DNA of 26,728 bases. Origin: JABDGZ01 sp964483785. Lineage in GTDB: Bacteria; Omnitrophota; Gorgyraeia; Zapsychrales; Fredricksoniimonadaceae. The notes beneath the pieces are model-generated. The model was not told the origin of the DNA. It did not search any database and worked only from the letters and a program-made list of their open reading frames with translations. A program made the position numbers and the translations under genes. This document shows, piece after piece, positions 17,061-24,747 of this stretch (position 1 is the stretch's first letter; each line of letters begins with the position of its first letter). The DNA is taken from contig CAZACW010000029.1 in NCBI GenBank assembly GCA_964483785.1, positions 1-26,728 on the forward strand, written 5' to 3'.

Positions 17061-17084
17061 AATCGGTCCACCGGCCTTGCTGTG
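17053..17084 (+). repeat. Direct repeat, left copy (comEC 5' end)
   Basis: 32 bases identical to 18025-18056, starting CCTTATGAAATCGG and spanning the start codon and first nine codons of comEC. Similarity continues beyond the exact repeat for about 20 more bases with substitutions, so it is a diverged duplication rather than a simple target-site duplication. The two copies are 972 bases apart and bracket the PIN cassette. Confidence 0.9.
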
Positions 17085-17113
17085 TGCTGTTGTTGGCCTT
17101 CTTCGATTTTTAA
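17057..17113 (+). pseudogene. comEC: Truncated 5' fragment of comEC
   Basis: An 18-codon frame beginning MKSVHRPCCVLLLAF matches the intact comEC N-terminus (MKSVHRPCCALLLVL) and then runs into foreign AT-rich sequence and a TAA. It retains the original four-base overlap with comEA. It marks where comEC was separated from comEA. The peptide is too short to function. Confidence 0.85.
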
Positions 17114-17154
17114 GCATTAAATATGAAGGTATGCTAAAATTACAGTAGAAATTT

Positions 17155-17619
17155 ATGAAAATACCTAGAATTTACATTGATACCTCGGTCGTGGGCGGAT
17201 GTTTTGACAGGGAATTTGCGCCATGGTCTAATGGTCTTATTAAAGATATTCGATTGGGTCATTTTCAATGTGTCGTATCTGAAATTGTTTCAGCCGAAAT
17301 TGATGATGCCCCTCCATTAGTTAGGCAGAAGTATAGTGAGATTCGAGGTTTTGCAGCAGAAGAGTTATTTTTGAGTGAAGATGTTGAAGGGTTATTTAAT
17401 GCCTACAGAAAACGTCGGATATTGTCAGACAAACTTCGAAATGATATGCTTCATATAGCTTTTGCAACTTTTGCCAAGGTAGATATTTTGGTGAGTTGGA
17501 ATTTTAAACATATAGTGCATTTTGATAAGATAAGACAATTTAATGCTGTTAATATTGAACAAGGGTATCAACCAATGGCTATCCACTCTCCTCGGGAGGT
17601 GACTAATTATGTCGAATAG
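17155..17619 (+). CDS. PIN-domain ribonuclease, VapC-like toxin candidate
   Basis: 154 residues with the acidic residues of a PIN nuclease: IYIDTSVV (Asp9), VVSEIVSAEI (Glu43/Glu48), LRNDMLHIAFA (Asp97) and AKVDILVSWNFKHI (Asp110, Asn116). Such proteins cleave RNA and usually act as toxins held by a small antitoxin. The gene is strikingly AT-rich with T/A-ending codons, unlike comEA and comEC on either side, so it was probably acquired. No good Shine-Dalgarno site precedes the ATG. It overlaps the next small gene by 11 bases, with toxin first, the reverse of the classic vapBC order. Sure of the fold; the toxin role is inferred. Confidence 0.82.
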   Translation: MKIPRIYIDTSVVGGCFDREFAPWSNGLIKDIRLGHFQCVVSEIVSAEIDDAPPLVRQKYSEIRGFAAEELFLSEDVEGLFNAYRKRRILSDKLRNDMLHIAFATFAKVDILVSWNFKHIVHFDKIRQFNAVNIEQGYQPMAIHSPREVTNYVE

Positions 17620-17776
17620 TATTGATACAATGAAGATGGTTCGGGAAATACGGGATAGGCAGTATAAGGCCACCAAAAACAAATCTTTTAAGGACTTAAT
17701 TCAGTATTTTCGTACAAAAGCTAAGAAATTACATACTGAATTAGACAGGAAGAAATCTTTGACCAAAGCTCATTGA
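17609..17776 (+). CDS. 55-residue small protein, putative antitoxin, copy 1
   Basis: Begins MSNSIDTMKMVREIRDRQYK and is basic and helical, with two predicted helices (10-25 and 27-46). The ribosome site CGGGAGG (17593-17599) lies nine bases upstream of the ATG, inside the PIN gene, and the genes overlap by 11 bases, so translation is coupled. It shares KMVREIRD, a conserved T-K pair and a RKKSL/RKKPL tail with the next gene of equal length. Small helical proteins of this kind encoded beside PIN nucleases are usually antitoxins. I do not recognise a named family. Confidence 0.75.
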   Translation: MSNSIDTMKMVREIRDRQYKATKNKSFKDLIQYFRTKAKKLHTELDRKKSLTKAH

Positions 17777-17792
17777 TCGACAAGGGGTCAAA

Positions 17793-17960
17793 GTGAAGAA
17801 AACGTTTGATGCGGTTAAAATGGTCCGGGAAATCCGTGACAAGATGTACAGGCAAACAAAGCGGATGACTTTGAAAGAGAGAATAGAGTTCTATCGGCAG
17901 AAATCAGAAGAGTTTCATGCTGGATCAGGCCGTAAGAAACCTTTGGCAAAATCCGCCTGA
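17793..17960 (+). CDS. 55-residue small protein, putative antitoxin paralogue, copy 2
   Basis: Starts at GTG (17793) with AAGGGG nine bases upstream. The product (VKKTFDAVKMVREIRDKMYR...) has exactly the same length as the preceding protein and aligns without gaps: VKMVREIRDKMY versus MKMVREIRDRQY, then FYRQKSEEFH versus YFRTKAKKLH, then GRKKPLAKSA versus DRKKSLTKAH. Tandem duplication followed by divergence is clear. It has a more neutral base composition than copy 1 and the PIN gene. One copy may neutralise the PIN protein and the other may have a different partner. Confidence 0.72.
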   Translation: MKKTFDAVKMVREIRDKMYRQTKRMTLKERIEFYRQKSEEFHAGSGRKKPLAKSA

Positions 17961-18024
17961 TTTTGTTTGATGTTCCTTCCCCGGGAGCAGGTTTTTCTCA
18001 ATTAATTCCCCCTAGAGATTATCC

Positions 18025-18056
18025 CCTTATGAAATCGGTCCACCGGCCTTGCTGTG
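18025..18056 (+). repeat. Direct repeat, right copy (start of intact comEC)
   Basis: Identical to 17053-17084. Upstream of it, TTAATTCCCCCT (18002-18013) also matches the 12 bases just before the comEA leader (16709-16720), which suggests that more than the comEC start was once duplicated here. Confidence 0.88.
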
Positions 18057-19081
18057 CCTTGTTGCTGGTCCTCTCCCTGGGTATTCTCATCGGCCATGTC
18101 TTGCCGCTGAAGCTGGGTTTCTGGCTGACCGTGACCGCGGCGCTGATTGTATTTTTTTATATCAGGCCGATGGTATGGATTGTTTATCTGGCCTTGTTTT
18201 GTTTGGGCGCGGCCCTGATCCACGTCGCGCACCCGCCGGCCATGGATGCCCTGCATGATTGGAGGGAGTTTTTAAGGCAGTCTTTTGCCCAGTATCTGGA
18301 TACCCAGGAAGCCGGGACCATGTCTGCCATTGTGCTGGGAGACCGGGGAGAGATCCCAAAGGAGATCAATATGATTTTCAGGCATACCGGCACCGGGCAT
18401 ATTCTGGTCATCGCCGGACTGCATATGGCCATGATGACAGCCATGGTGATCTTTGTTTTGAAATTGGTCAGAATCCCCAGGGCCTGGCAGATTCTCTTGA
18501 GCATTGCCCTTATTTTTACCTACGCGCTTTTGACCGGCGGCTCCATTCCCGTACTGCGCGCCGCTTTCATGGCCTCGGTACTGCTTGCCGCCGGCGCGGC
18601 AGAGCTGGAAAGCGATGCTTTAAATTCTTTGTGCTTTGCGGCCCTTATGATTTTGCTGATGGACGCCGGCAATTTATTTGAACCAAGCTTCCAGCTTTCC
18701 TTTGCGGCGGTGGGGGCCATTATTCTTTTATATGGCCCTATTGAAAAAAGATTATCATTTTGCCCAAGATGGCTGGCCGGCGCCATTGCCGTATCGACCT
18801 CGGCCTGGATCGGCATCACGCCTTTTCAGATTTGGCATTTCGGCACCTTTACGCCGGTGGCCTTGATCGCCAATTTATTGATCGTTCCCTTATTAGACAT
18901 CACGGTAGGATTGGGCCTTTGTCTGGCCCTGGCAGGGAGACTCCTGCCGCCTTTGGCCTGGAGTTTGGCAGGCTGTTTGAAGCTGGTGTTTAACAGCATG
19001 GTCGTCCTGGCCTTCTGGTTTTCCCAAATACCTTTTGGTTATTTCCAGTTTTGGCAGCCGCGGTACATGCTTCATCCGTAA
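18029..19081 (+). CDS. comEC: ComEC/Rec2 competence domain protein, short form
   Basis: 350 residues, about half the usual ComEC length. Several N-terminal membrane helices (ALLLVLSLGILIGHVLPL and following) lead into the competence domain, whose signature is GTGHILVIAGLHMAMM after SAIVLGDRGEIPKEI. More helices follow (LLSIALIFTYALLTGG, VLRAAFMASVLL, FAAVGAIILLYGP) to the end. The soluble OB-like part and the C-terminal metallo-beta-lactamase-like nuclease domain of full ComEC are missing; the stop is clean, with no downstream remnant. The protein would form the inner-membrane channel for single-stranded DNA. The ATG at 18029 is fixed by the duplicated copy overlapping comEA. It now lacks a Shine-Dalgarno site and its coupling to comEA, so expression may be reduced. 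Confidence 0.88.
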   Translation: MKSVHRPCCALLLVLSLGILIGHVLPLKLGFWLTVTAALIVFFYIRPMVWIVYLALFCLGAALIHVAHPPAMDALHDWREFLRQSFAQYLDTQEAGTMSAIVLGDRGEIPKEINMIFRHTGTGHILVIAGLHMAMMTAMVIFVLKLVRIPRAWQILLSIALIFTYALLTGGSIPVLRAAFMASVLLAAGAAELESDALNSLCFAALMILLMDAGNLFEPSFQLSFAAVGAIILLYGPIEKRLSFCPRWLAGAIAVSTSAWIGITPFQIWHFGTFTPVALIANLLIVPLLDITVGLGLCLALAGRLLPPLAWSLAGCLKLVFNSMVVLAFWFSQIPFGYFQFWQPRYMLHP

Positions 19082-19152
19082 ATGGATGTTTAGGCGCGTA
19101 CCGTCAAACCCGCCAGCCAGACGGCGATTATTGCACAGATAGTATTTCAGCC

Positions 19153-19251
19153 TTAATGAGAATGTTTATGGTCGCGTTCACCGCGGCGGCCGAGCCAGAC
19201 ATAGCCAAGACCAAATAATAGTATTAAAATACTCGAAATGATCATTTCCAT
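19153..19251 (-). CDS. 32-residue membrane peptide with His-rich tail
   Basis: Begins MEMIISSILILLFGLGYVWLG and ends RRGERDHKHSH. One hydrophobic helix is followed by two arginines and a histidine-rich tail, so the tail should face the cytoplasm. The ATG lies two bases past the stop of the upstream 65-residue gene, with AAAGGAAGG as ribosome site. Its codon-clean frame, coupling and membrane topology support a real gene despite its size. The function is unknown; a metal-binding or complex-assembly subunit is conceivable. Confidence 0.65.
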   Translation of the reverse strand: MEMIISSILILLFGLGYVWLGRRGERDHKHSH

Positions 19252-19253
19252 AG

Positions 19254-19451
19254 CTACCTTCCTTTCAGTTCCATAAGTATAACACTAGCTAAAAAGAAGA
19301 CAAGAGCCAGCAAACTGAAGACTACACGAAGAAAAAACGGTAAATCTTTAAAGAAATAACTGGCAAAACCAACGGCAAAAATAGCTTTACTCAAATCGCT
19401 AAAATATTTTGCTATAAATTCCTGTGTTTCCATTTTGATTTTTTTAAACAT
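19254..19451 (-). CDS. 65-residue two-helix membrane protein
   Basis: An N-terminal amphipathic stretch (MFKKIKMETQEFIAKYFSDLSKAI) precedes two hydrophobic helices (IFAVGFASYFF and FFLRVVFSLLALVFFLASVIL). A strong ribosome site, AAAGGAGA, sits five bases before the ATG. A good minus-strand promoter is found about 80 bases upstream. Small proteins of the form 'ETxEFIAKYFSDLSKxIF' plus two helices are widespread but uncharacterised. It forms a two-gene operon with the His-tailed peptide. Confidence 0.8.
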   Translation of the reverse strand: MFKKIKMETQEFIAKYFSDLSKAIFAVGFASYFFKDLPFFLRVVFSLLALVFFLASVILMELKGR

Positions 19452-19531
19452 GAATCTCCTTTCGCGTTAATCCGTCGGCGAAAGGCAGAGGGGGGATCTG
19501 CGGCAAAAGACGGGAAGTTGTGATGGTATTT

Positions 19532-19560
19532 ATTTTACTGAATGGGTGTATTATTGTCAA
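19532..19560 (-). promoter_or_regulatory. Promoter of the small membrane-protein operon
   Basis: On the minus strand TTGACA (19560-19555) and TAAAAT (19537-19532) are 17 bases apart, the best-matching sigma70-type promoter in the window. The leader to the ATG at 19451 is about 75 bases long. Confidence 0.75.
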
Positions 19561-19630
19561 ATTATGGAAATGGGGGATGCCCGAGGCCAGGGCCCGACGG
19601 TCTGCTAAATATTCACAGCTTTTTAGGGCC

Positions 19631-19658
19631 TTGACAAATTCGTGATCTGTGCTATATT
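19631..19658 (+). promoter_or_regulatory. Promoter of clpB
   Basis: TTGACA (19631-19636) and TATATT (19653-19658) with a 16-base spacer. The -10 box overlaps the first CIRCE operator by two bases, so bound HrcA would block RNA polymerase directly. Confidence 0.8.
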
Positions 19659-19683
19659 AGCACTTGGAGGTTGAGAGTGCCAA
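19657..19683. promoter_or_regulatory. CIRCE operator 1 (HrcA binding site) of clpB
   Basis: TTAGCACTT-N9-GAGTGCCAA, two mismatches from the CIRCE consensus TTAGCACTC-N9-GAGTGCTAA. It begins inside the clpB -10 box and covers the start point, the standard location for HrcA repression. hrcA itself lies 4.3 kb downstream. Confidence 0.92.
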
Positions 19684-19714
19684 AACTTCGGCCTCCATTT
19701 TTTAGGCCTAAAGA

Positions 19715-19741
19715 TTAGCAGACTAATTATTAGAGTGCTAA
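19715..19741. promoter_or_regulatory. CIRCE operator 2 of clpB, variant left arm
   Basis: TTAGCAGAC-N9-GAGTGCTAA. The right arm is perfect; the left arm has GA in place of CT. Exactly the same left arm is used in the hrcA operator at 23983. It lies in the leader, 24 bases before the ATG, and 58 bases from operator 1 start to start, so two HrcA dimers could bind together. Confidence 0.85.
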
Positions 19742-19765
19742 GATAACACAAAACAAAGGAATGCC

Positions 19766-21895
<2,130 letters not shown>

Positions 21896-21905
21896 ATTTA
21901 CGTAA

Positions 21906-21928
21906 GAAAGCCGGCCTTTCCCTTTTTC
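21906..21928 (+). terminator. Possible terminator of clpB
   Basis: A short stem GAAAG/CTTTC with loop CCGGC is followed by CCTTTTTC, eleven bases past the clpB stop. The stem is weak, so this is tentative; the stronger palindrome follows immediately. Confidence 0.4.
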
Positions 21929-21929
21929 T

Positions 21930-21953
21930 ATGCCAGGCCGCGCGGCCTGGCAT
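21930..21953. repeat. 24-base perfect palindrome downstream of clpB
   Basis: Two 12-base halves, ATGCCAGGCCGC and its exact complement, with no spacer. As RNA it would form a stable GC-rich hairpin, but no T-run follows it on either strand. It may stabilise the clpB 3' end or help termination together with the preceding element. Confidence 0.7.
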
Positions 21954-22017
21954 TCTCATCGGTCCATAGTATATACTTTAGGGAGTATGCACTTGGGACT
22001 AAAAAAAGGGGTAAGGT

Positions 22018-22281
22018 ATGCACAAGCGATGTATAAAATCAGGCCTGCTGGCTGTGATGGTATTGGCCCTCACGGTCCTTAGCGCTTCGGCCTATGCGGA
22101 TGATAACAGCCAGTTCAATCAATTCGTTCAATCCCTGCACGCCCACCGGCTCAAGGTGGAGCAAGAACTGCAGTTGACGGACAGGGTCCGCCACGCCACG
22201 GGTTATTACGGTTCTTACGAATATCATTATGAACTCGAGCAGATCGGGCTTGATGATATCGCCAACTCGGTGTTAAAATAA
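22018..22281 (+). CDS. Small exported protein
   Basis: 87 residues with a clear signal peptide (KSGLLAVMVLALTVLSASAYA, cleavage near residue 27). The mature ~60 residues are helical and hydrophilic, ending with a tyrosine-rich part (YYGSYEYHYELEQIG). There are no cysteines in the mature part. AAGG lies close before the ATG and a possible -10 box TATACT lies at 21972-21977. Six bases separate its stop from the MORN-repeat gene, so the pair is probably an operon. No family recognised. Confidence 0.72.
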   Translation: MHKRCIKSGLLAVMVLALTVLSASAYADDNSQFNQFVQSLHAHRLKVEQELQLTDRVRHATGYYGSYEYHYELEQIGLDDIANSVLK

Positions 22282-22287
22282 CGCATC

Positions 22288-23307
22288 ATGGTCCACCGGT
22301 ACGTTGTTTTTTCCTTCCTGTATCTATTGGGCGGCCTGGCCTGGGCCGCTGAACCCATCGTCAACGGATTCTTCAATGACTACGATGCCCACGGCCTTTT
22401 GGTCAGGACAGTGGAATACCATAACGGAGAGCCCAACGGCCGTTTCCGCACCTATTATCCCGACGGGAGTTTAAAAGGCCTGGGATTTTACGCCAACGGC
22501 CAGCTCAACGGCCTGGCCCAGGGTTATTATCCCAGCGGCACCCTGCATTTTAAGTCCTTCTACAGCAGGGGCCGCCTGCACGGGGTCTCGACCCTGTATT
22601 ATCCCAACGGCCGCATTCAAGTGGAATTGCCCTTTGTGCGCGGGGTGCAGGACGGGACCGTCCGTGAGTTCGACGAGCAGGGCCGTCCCACCTTCGAGCG
22701 CCCCTTTGTCTGGGGCAGGGAGCATGGCTTTGAAAAGGAATACTATCCCGACGGCCAGCTTAAAGGAGAGATGGAATACAAGGAAGGCCGGCAAGAGGGG
22801 ATGATCCATGAATTTTATGAGGACGGGAAACTTCGCGGCGTTTTTGAATCCATCGACGGAAAAAAGCAGGGCAACAGCCGGGAGTTTTATGAAAACGGCC
22901 AACTGATGCAGAGGGGCAAGTACGACCAGGGCCAGTTGAACGGCGATATTGCGACCTTTTATAAGAGCGGCCGGCTTTTGAGCGAGGTGCATTACAGCCA
23001 CGGGGTCATGGATGATGACGAATGGCATGAATATTACGGCAACGGCCCCTTGCACAAGGTGGCCAGGGTCGAGGAAGGCAAGCAGGTCGGCGCCTTTCAG
23101 GAACTTTATCCCAACGGTAAAATCAAGACCGAGGGCTTTTATAAGGACGGCCTGCGCGCAGGGGTGTTTAAGATCTACAGGGTGGAAGGCTGGCTTTGGT
23201 ATGAGGAGACCTATGCGCAGGGCCTTTTGCTCAGGCGCCGTGAATTCGATGCCCGAGGGCATCTGGTGATGCAGCAGGTCTTTTATAAGTACCATCAGCA
23301 GCCTTGA
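22288..23307 (+). CDS. Exported MORN-type repeat protein (YwqK-like)
   Basis: 339 residues. A signal peptide (VVFSFLYLLGGLAWA, cleavage near 20-21) is followed by about 13 tandem units of 23-25 residues, from residue ~23 to the end. Each unit has the pattern hG....YY.dGxL......y..G.l, as in NGRFRTYYPDGSLKGLGFYA. This matches the MORN_2 repeats of the YwqK family, in which a long beta-meander sheet forms. Despite the database label 'YwqK family antitoxin', nothing here suggests a toxin partner; an exported adhesion or scaffolding role is more likely. It closely follows the small exported protein gene. Confidence 0.85.
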   Translation: MVHRYVVFSFLYLLGGLAWAAEPIVNGFFNDYDAHGLLVRTVEYHNGEPNGRFRTYYPDGSLKGLGFYANGQLNGLAQGYYPSGTLHFKSFYSRGRLHGVSTLYYPNGRIQVELPFVRGVQDGTVREFDEQGRPTFERPFVWGREHGFEKEYYPDGQLKGEMEYKEGRQEGMIHEFYEDGKLRGVFESIDGKKQGNSREFYENGQLMQRGKYDQGQLNGDIATFYKSGRLLSEVHYSHGVMDDDEWHEYYGNGPLHKVARVEEGKQVGAFQELYPNGKIKTEGFYKDGLRAGVFKIYRVEGWLWYEETYAQGLLLRRREFDARGHLVMQQVFYKYHQQP

Positions 23308-23331
23308 ATAAATCAGCGGCTGTGTTATATT
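23304..23331 (+). promoter_or_regulatory. Predicted promoter of the CheX-like gene
   Basis: TTGAAT (23304-23309) and TATATT (23326-23331) with a 16-base spacer, overlapping the stop of the MORN gene. The -10 box ends eight bases before the ATG at 23340, and no Shine-Dalgarno site is present, so a leaderless message is likely. Confidence 0.55.
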
Positions 23332-23339
23332 AATGAACC

Positions 23340-23909
23340 ATGAGCGCAAGTTTTGATCCCCCCATCGTCAACCCCATCATCACCGGATTTGTCGAAGAGC
23401 TTTTGACCGGCAAAGGCAACCTGGTTTCCAACCGGCCGCCGGAGATTGTCACCAAACCCATCGTGGAATACGAGGACCGCATGCGCATCATCGCCACCGA
23501 CAAATTCGACGTGGCGGTGTATATTGCGGCCGTCAGCTTTTATGCCAGCCAGGCTGACCAGGAAACAGGCCGGGCCCGGGGGGCCATGGTCTGCTATCTG
23601 GACACCGAGGTGGCGGACAAGGTCTTCAAGGCCGCGGGCCTGCAGGTGCCTTATGATGAGGACGATGAATCCATGTTGGCCTTAAGCGGCACCTTTTGCC
23701 AGATGATCGCGGATGCCCTCAAAGACCGCCTCTTGGCGGCGGGCTATGCGAAGCTTGAATCCGGCACGCCCGAAGTGTATAAAAACACGATCGTGGAAGG
23801 CGTTCAATTCAATAAAGAACAGAATGAAAAGCAGGAAATATCCTTTTTTTTCCTGAAGCATAAGGCCCTGGTCATCGACTGGACCCTCTCCCCCCTGCCT
23901 AAAAAATAG
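23340..23909 (+). CDS. CheX-like protein (chemotaxis phosphatase fold)
   Basis: 189 residues. Start (VNPIITGFVEELLTG), a middle beta segment (GRARGAMVCYLDTEVADKVFKAAGL) and a long helix (ESMLALSGTFCQMIADALKDRLLAAGYAKLESGTPEV) follow the layout of the CheC/CheX/FliY family. In active phosphatases this helix carries E...N; here the corresponding segment reads S...Q, so phosphatase activity is doubtful. No chemotaxis genes are nearby. It may be a signalling adaptor. The assignment is by fold pattern only and could be wrong. It is followed by a strong palindrome. Confidence 0.55.
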   Translation: MSASFDPPIVNPIITGFVEELLTGKGNLVSNRPPEIVTKPIVEYEDRMRIIATDKFDVAVYIAAVSFYASQADQETGRARGAMVCYLDTEVADKVFKAAGLQVPYDEDDESMLALSGTFCQMIADALKDRLLAAGYAKLESGTPEVYKNTIVEGVQFNKEQNEKQEISFFFLKHKALVIDWTLSPLPKK

Positions 23910-23914
23910 TAACC

Positions 23915-23949
23915 AAGACCATCACAACCCCGGGGGTTGTGATGGTCTT
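23915..23949. repeat. 17-bp-arm palindrome, second copy of repeated element
   Basis: The core (23919-23945) is the exact reverse complement of 2699-2725. Here the arms extend by four more bases (AAGA/TCTT) to 17 bp around a single G. The 3' arm ends in TCTTTCCC, so it could terminate the CheX-like transcript. It ends four bases before the hrcA -35 box. Confidence 0.85.
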
Positions 23950-23953
23950 TCCC

Positions 23954-23981
23954 TTGACAAATGGGGGGATTCTGTTATACT
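23954..23981 (+). promoter_or_regulatory. Promoter of the hrcA-grpE-dnaK operon
   Basis: TTGACA (23954-23959) and TATACT (23976-23981), spacer 16 bases. The CIRCE operator begins two bases after the -10 box and covers the start point. Confidence 0.85.
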
Positions 23982-23982
23982 T

Positions 23983-24009
23983 TTAGCAGACGGACATTGA
24001 GAGTGCTAA
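23983..24009. promoter_or_regulatory. CIRCE operator of hrcA-grpE-dnaK
   Basis: TTAGCAGAC-N9-GAGTGCTAA ending five bases before the hrcA ATG. The left arm differs from consensus at the same two positions as clpB operator 2. It takes the place of a normal ribosome site, so HrcA binding could also couple to initiation only indirectly; GAGTG is the only purine-rich stretch before the ATG. Confidence 0.92.
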
Positions 24010-24013
24010 TTTT

Positions 24014-24742
24014 ATGGTCAAATCCTCTGACATACAACTGCGCAAAGACCGCATCCTGGCCATCGTGATCGGCCAATATATCAAAACGGTGTCTCCGGTG
24101 GGATCGCAATTCATCACCGAGGAACATAAGCTTGAGGTGTCGCCGGCCACGGTGCGCAATATCCTGGCGGAATTGGAAGAGGATGGGTATCTAAGCCACC
24201 CCCACACCTCGGCCGGGCGCATGCCCACCCAGCGGGGCTACCGCTATTATGTGGACCATCTGATGCGCGAGATCCAGCTTTTGGAAGATGAGAAGCGCAG
24301 GATCACCCAGGAATACAGGCGCCACACGCGCCAGCTGGAAGACCTGATGGAGAAGACCTCCCAGGTGATCTCTGATTTGACCCATTACACCAGCATCGTG
24401 ACCCTGGATGACGAGCGCGGACGCAAGATCATCTGCAAGGGCACGAGCTACGTGGTGGGTTATCCGGACAACACGGACATTTTGAAAATCCAGGCGATCT
24501 TGCGGATCCTCGAGGAGAAAGAGCGGCTGATGGAGATCATCAACCGCGACCTGCAGAACAAGATCAAGATTTACATAGGCCATGAAATGGCCTTGAAGGA
24601 CATGGAAGGCTGTTCACTGGCCATTTCCCGCTTTGAGAAGGACGGAAAGAAGGGGCGGATCGCGGTGTTAGGCCCCACGCGCATGCAGTACGACCGCGTG
24701 GTCTCGACCCTCGAGTATATCTCCCAGATCTTAAGCCGATAA
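24014..24742 (+). CDS. hrcA: Heat-inducible transcription repressor HrcA, internally shortened
   Basis: 242 residues; typical HrcA has about 340. The N-terminal winged helix is complete (ILAIVIGQYIKTVSPVGSQFI, VSPATVRNILAELEEDGYL, PHTSAGRMPTQRGYRYYVDHL). The C-terminal GAF-like end is present (CKGTSYVVGYP, KIYIGHE, CSLAISRF, IAVLGPTRMQYDRVVSTLEYIS). What is missing is the middle, about 95-100 residues covering part of the central sheet and the inserted dimerising domain: sequence jumps from HYTSIVTL to CKGTSYV. The frame is intact, so it is a compact variant, not a pseudogene. It should repress its own operon and clpB through CIRCE and be tuned by chaperones. Confidence 0.94.
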   Translation: MVKSSDIQLRKDRILAIVIGQYIKTVSPVGSQFITEEHKLEVSPATVRNILAELEEDGYLSHPHTSAGRMPTQRGYRYYVDHLMREIQLLEDEKRRITQEYRRHTRQLEDLMEKTSQVISDLTHYTSIVTLDDERGRKIICKGTSYVVGYPDNTDILKIQAILRILEEKERLMEIINRDLQNKIKIYIGHEMALKDMEGCSLAISRFEKDGKKGRIAVLGPTRMQYDRVVSTLEYISQILSR

Positions 24743-24747
24743 TACGT

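Larger units (their letters stand above)
19452..19765. other. Divergent control region between the small membrane operon and clpB
   Basis: A 314-base stretch without a gene. It contains the minus-strand promoter at 19532-19560, the plus-strand clpB promoter at 19631-19658, two CIRCE operators and the TTTAGGCCTAAA palindrome. The part 19561-19630 shows nothing recognisable apart from GC-rich short repeats. A 10-base half of the repeated palindrome arm (GTTGTGATGG) occurs at 19517-19526. Confidence 0.7.

Noticed and set aside
17963..18028. N-terminal extension of comEC (frame open from 17963)
   Set aside because: The duplicated copy at 17057, overlapping comEA by ATGA, fixes the original start at the ATG corresponding to 18029; the extension is not signal-like.
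17053..18056. Composite transposon or IS at the comEC duplication
   Set aside because: No transposase gene and no terminal inverted repeats; the repeats are pieces of comEC and have diverged beyond 32 bases.
19517..19526. Third copy of the repeated palindrome
   Set aside because: Only one 10-base half arm is present with no partner arm nearby, which could be chance.
21930..21953. Classical rho-independent terminator at the 24-base palindrome
   Set aside because: No T-run follows on either strand; listed as a palindrome instead.
22288..23307. Toxin-antitoxin role for the YwqK-like protein
   Set aside because: The protein has a signal peptide and no toxin-like neighbour; the label comes from database naming only.
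22471..23349. 292-codon minus-strand open frame opposite the MORN-repeat gene
   Set aside because: It mirrors the repeat periodicity of the plus-strand gene and has no start signals or motifs of its own.
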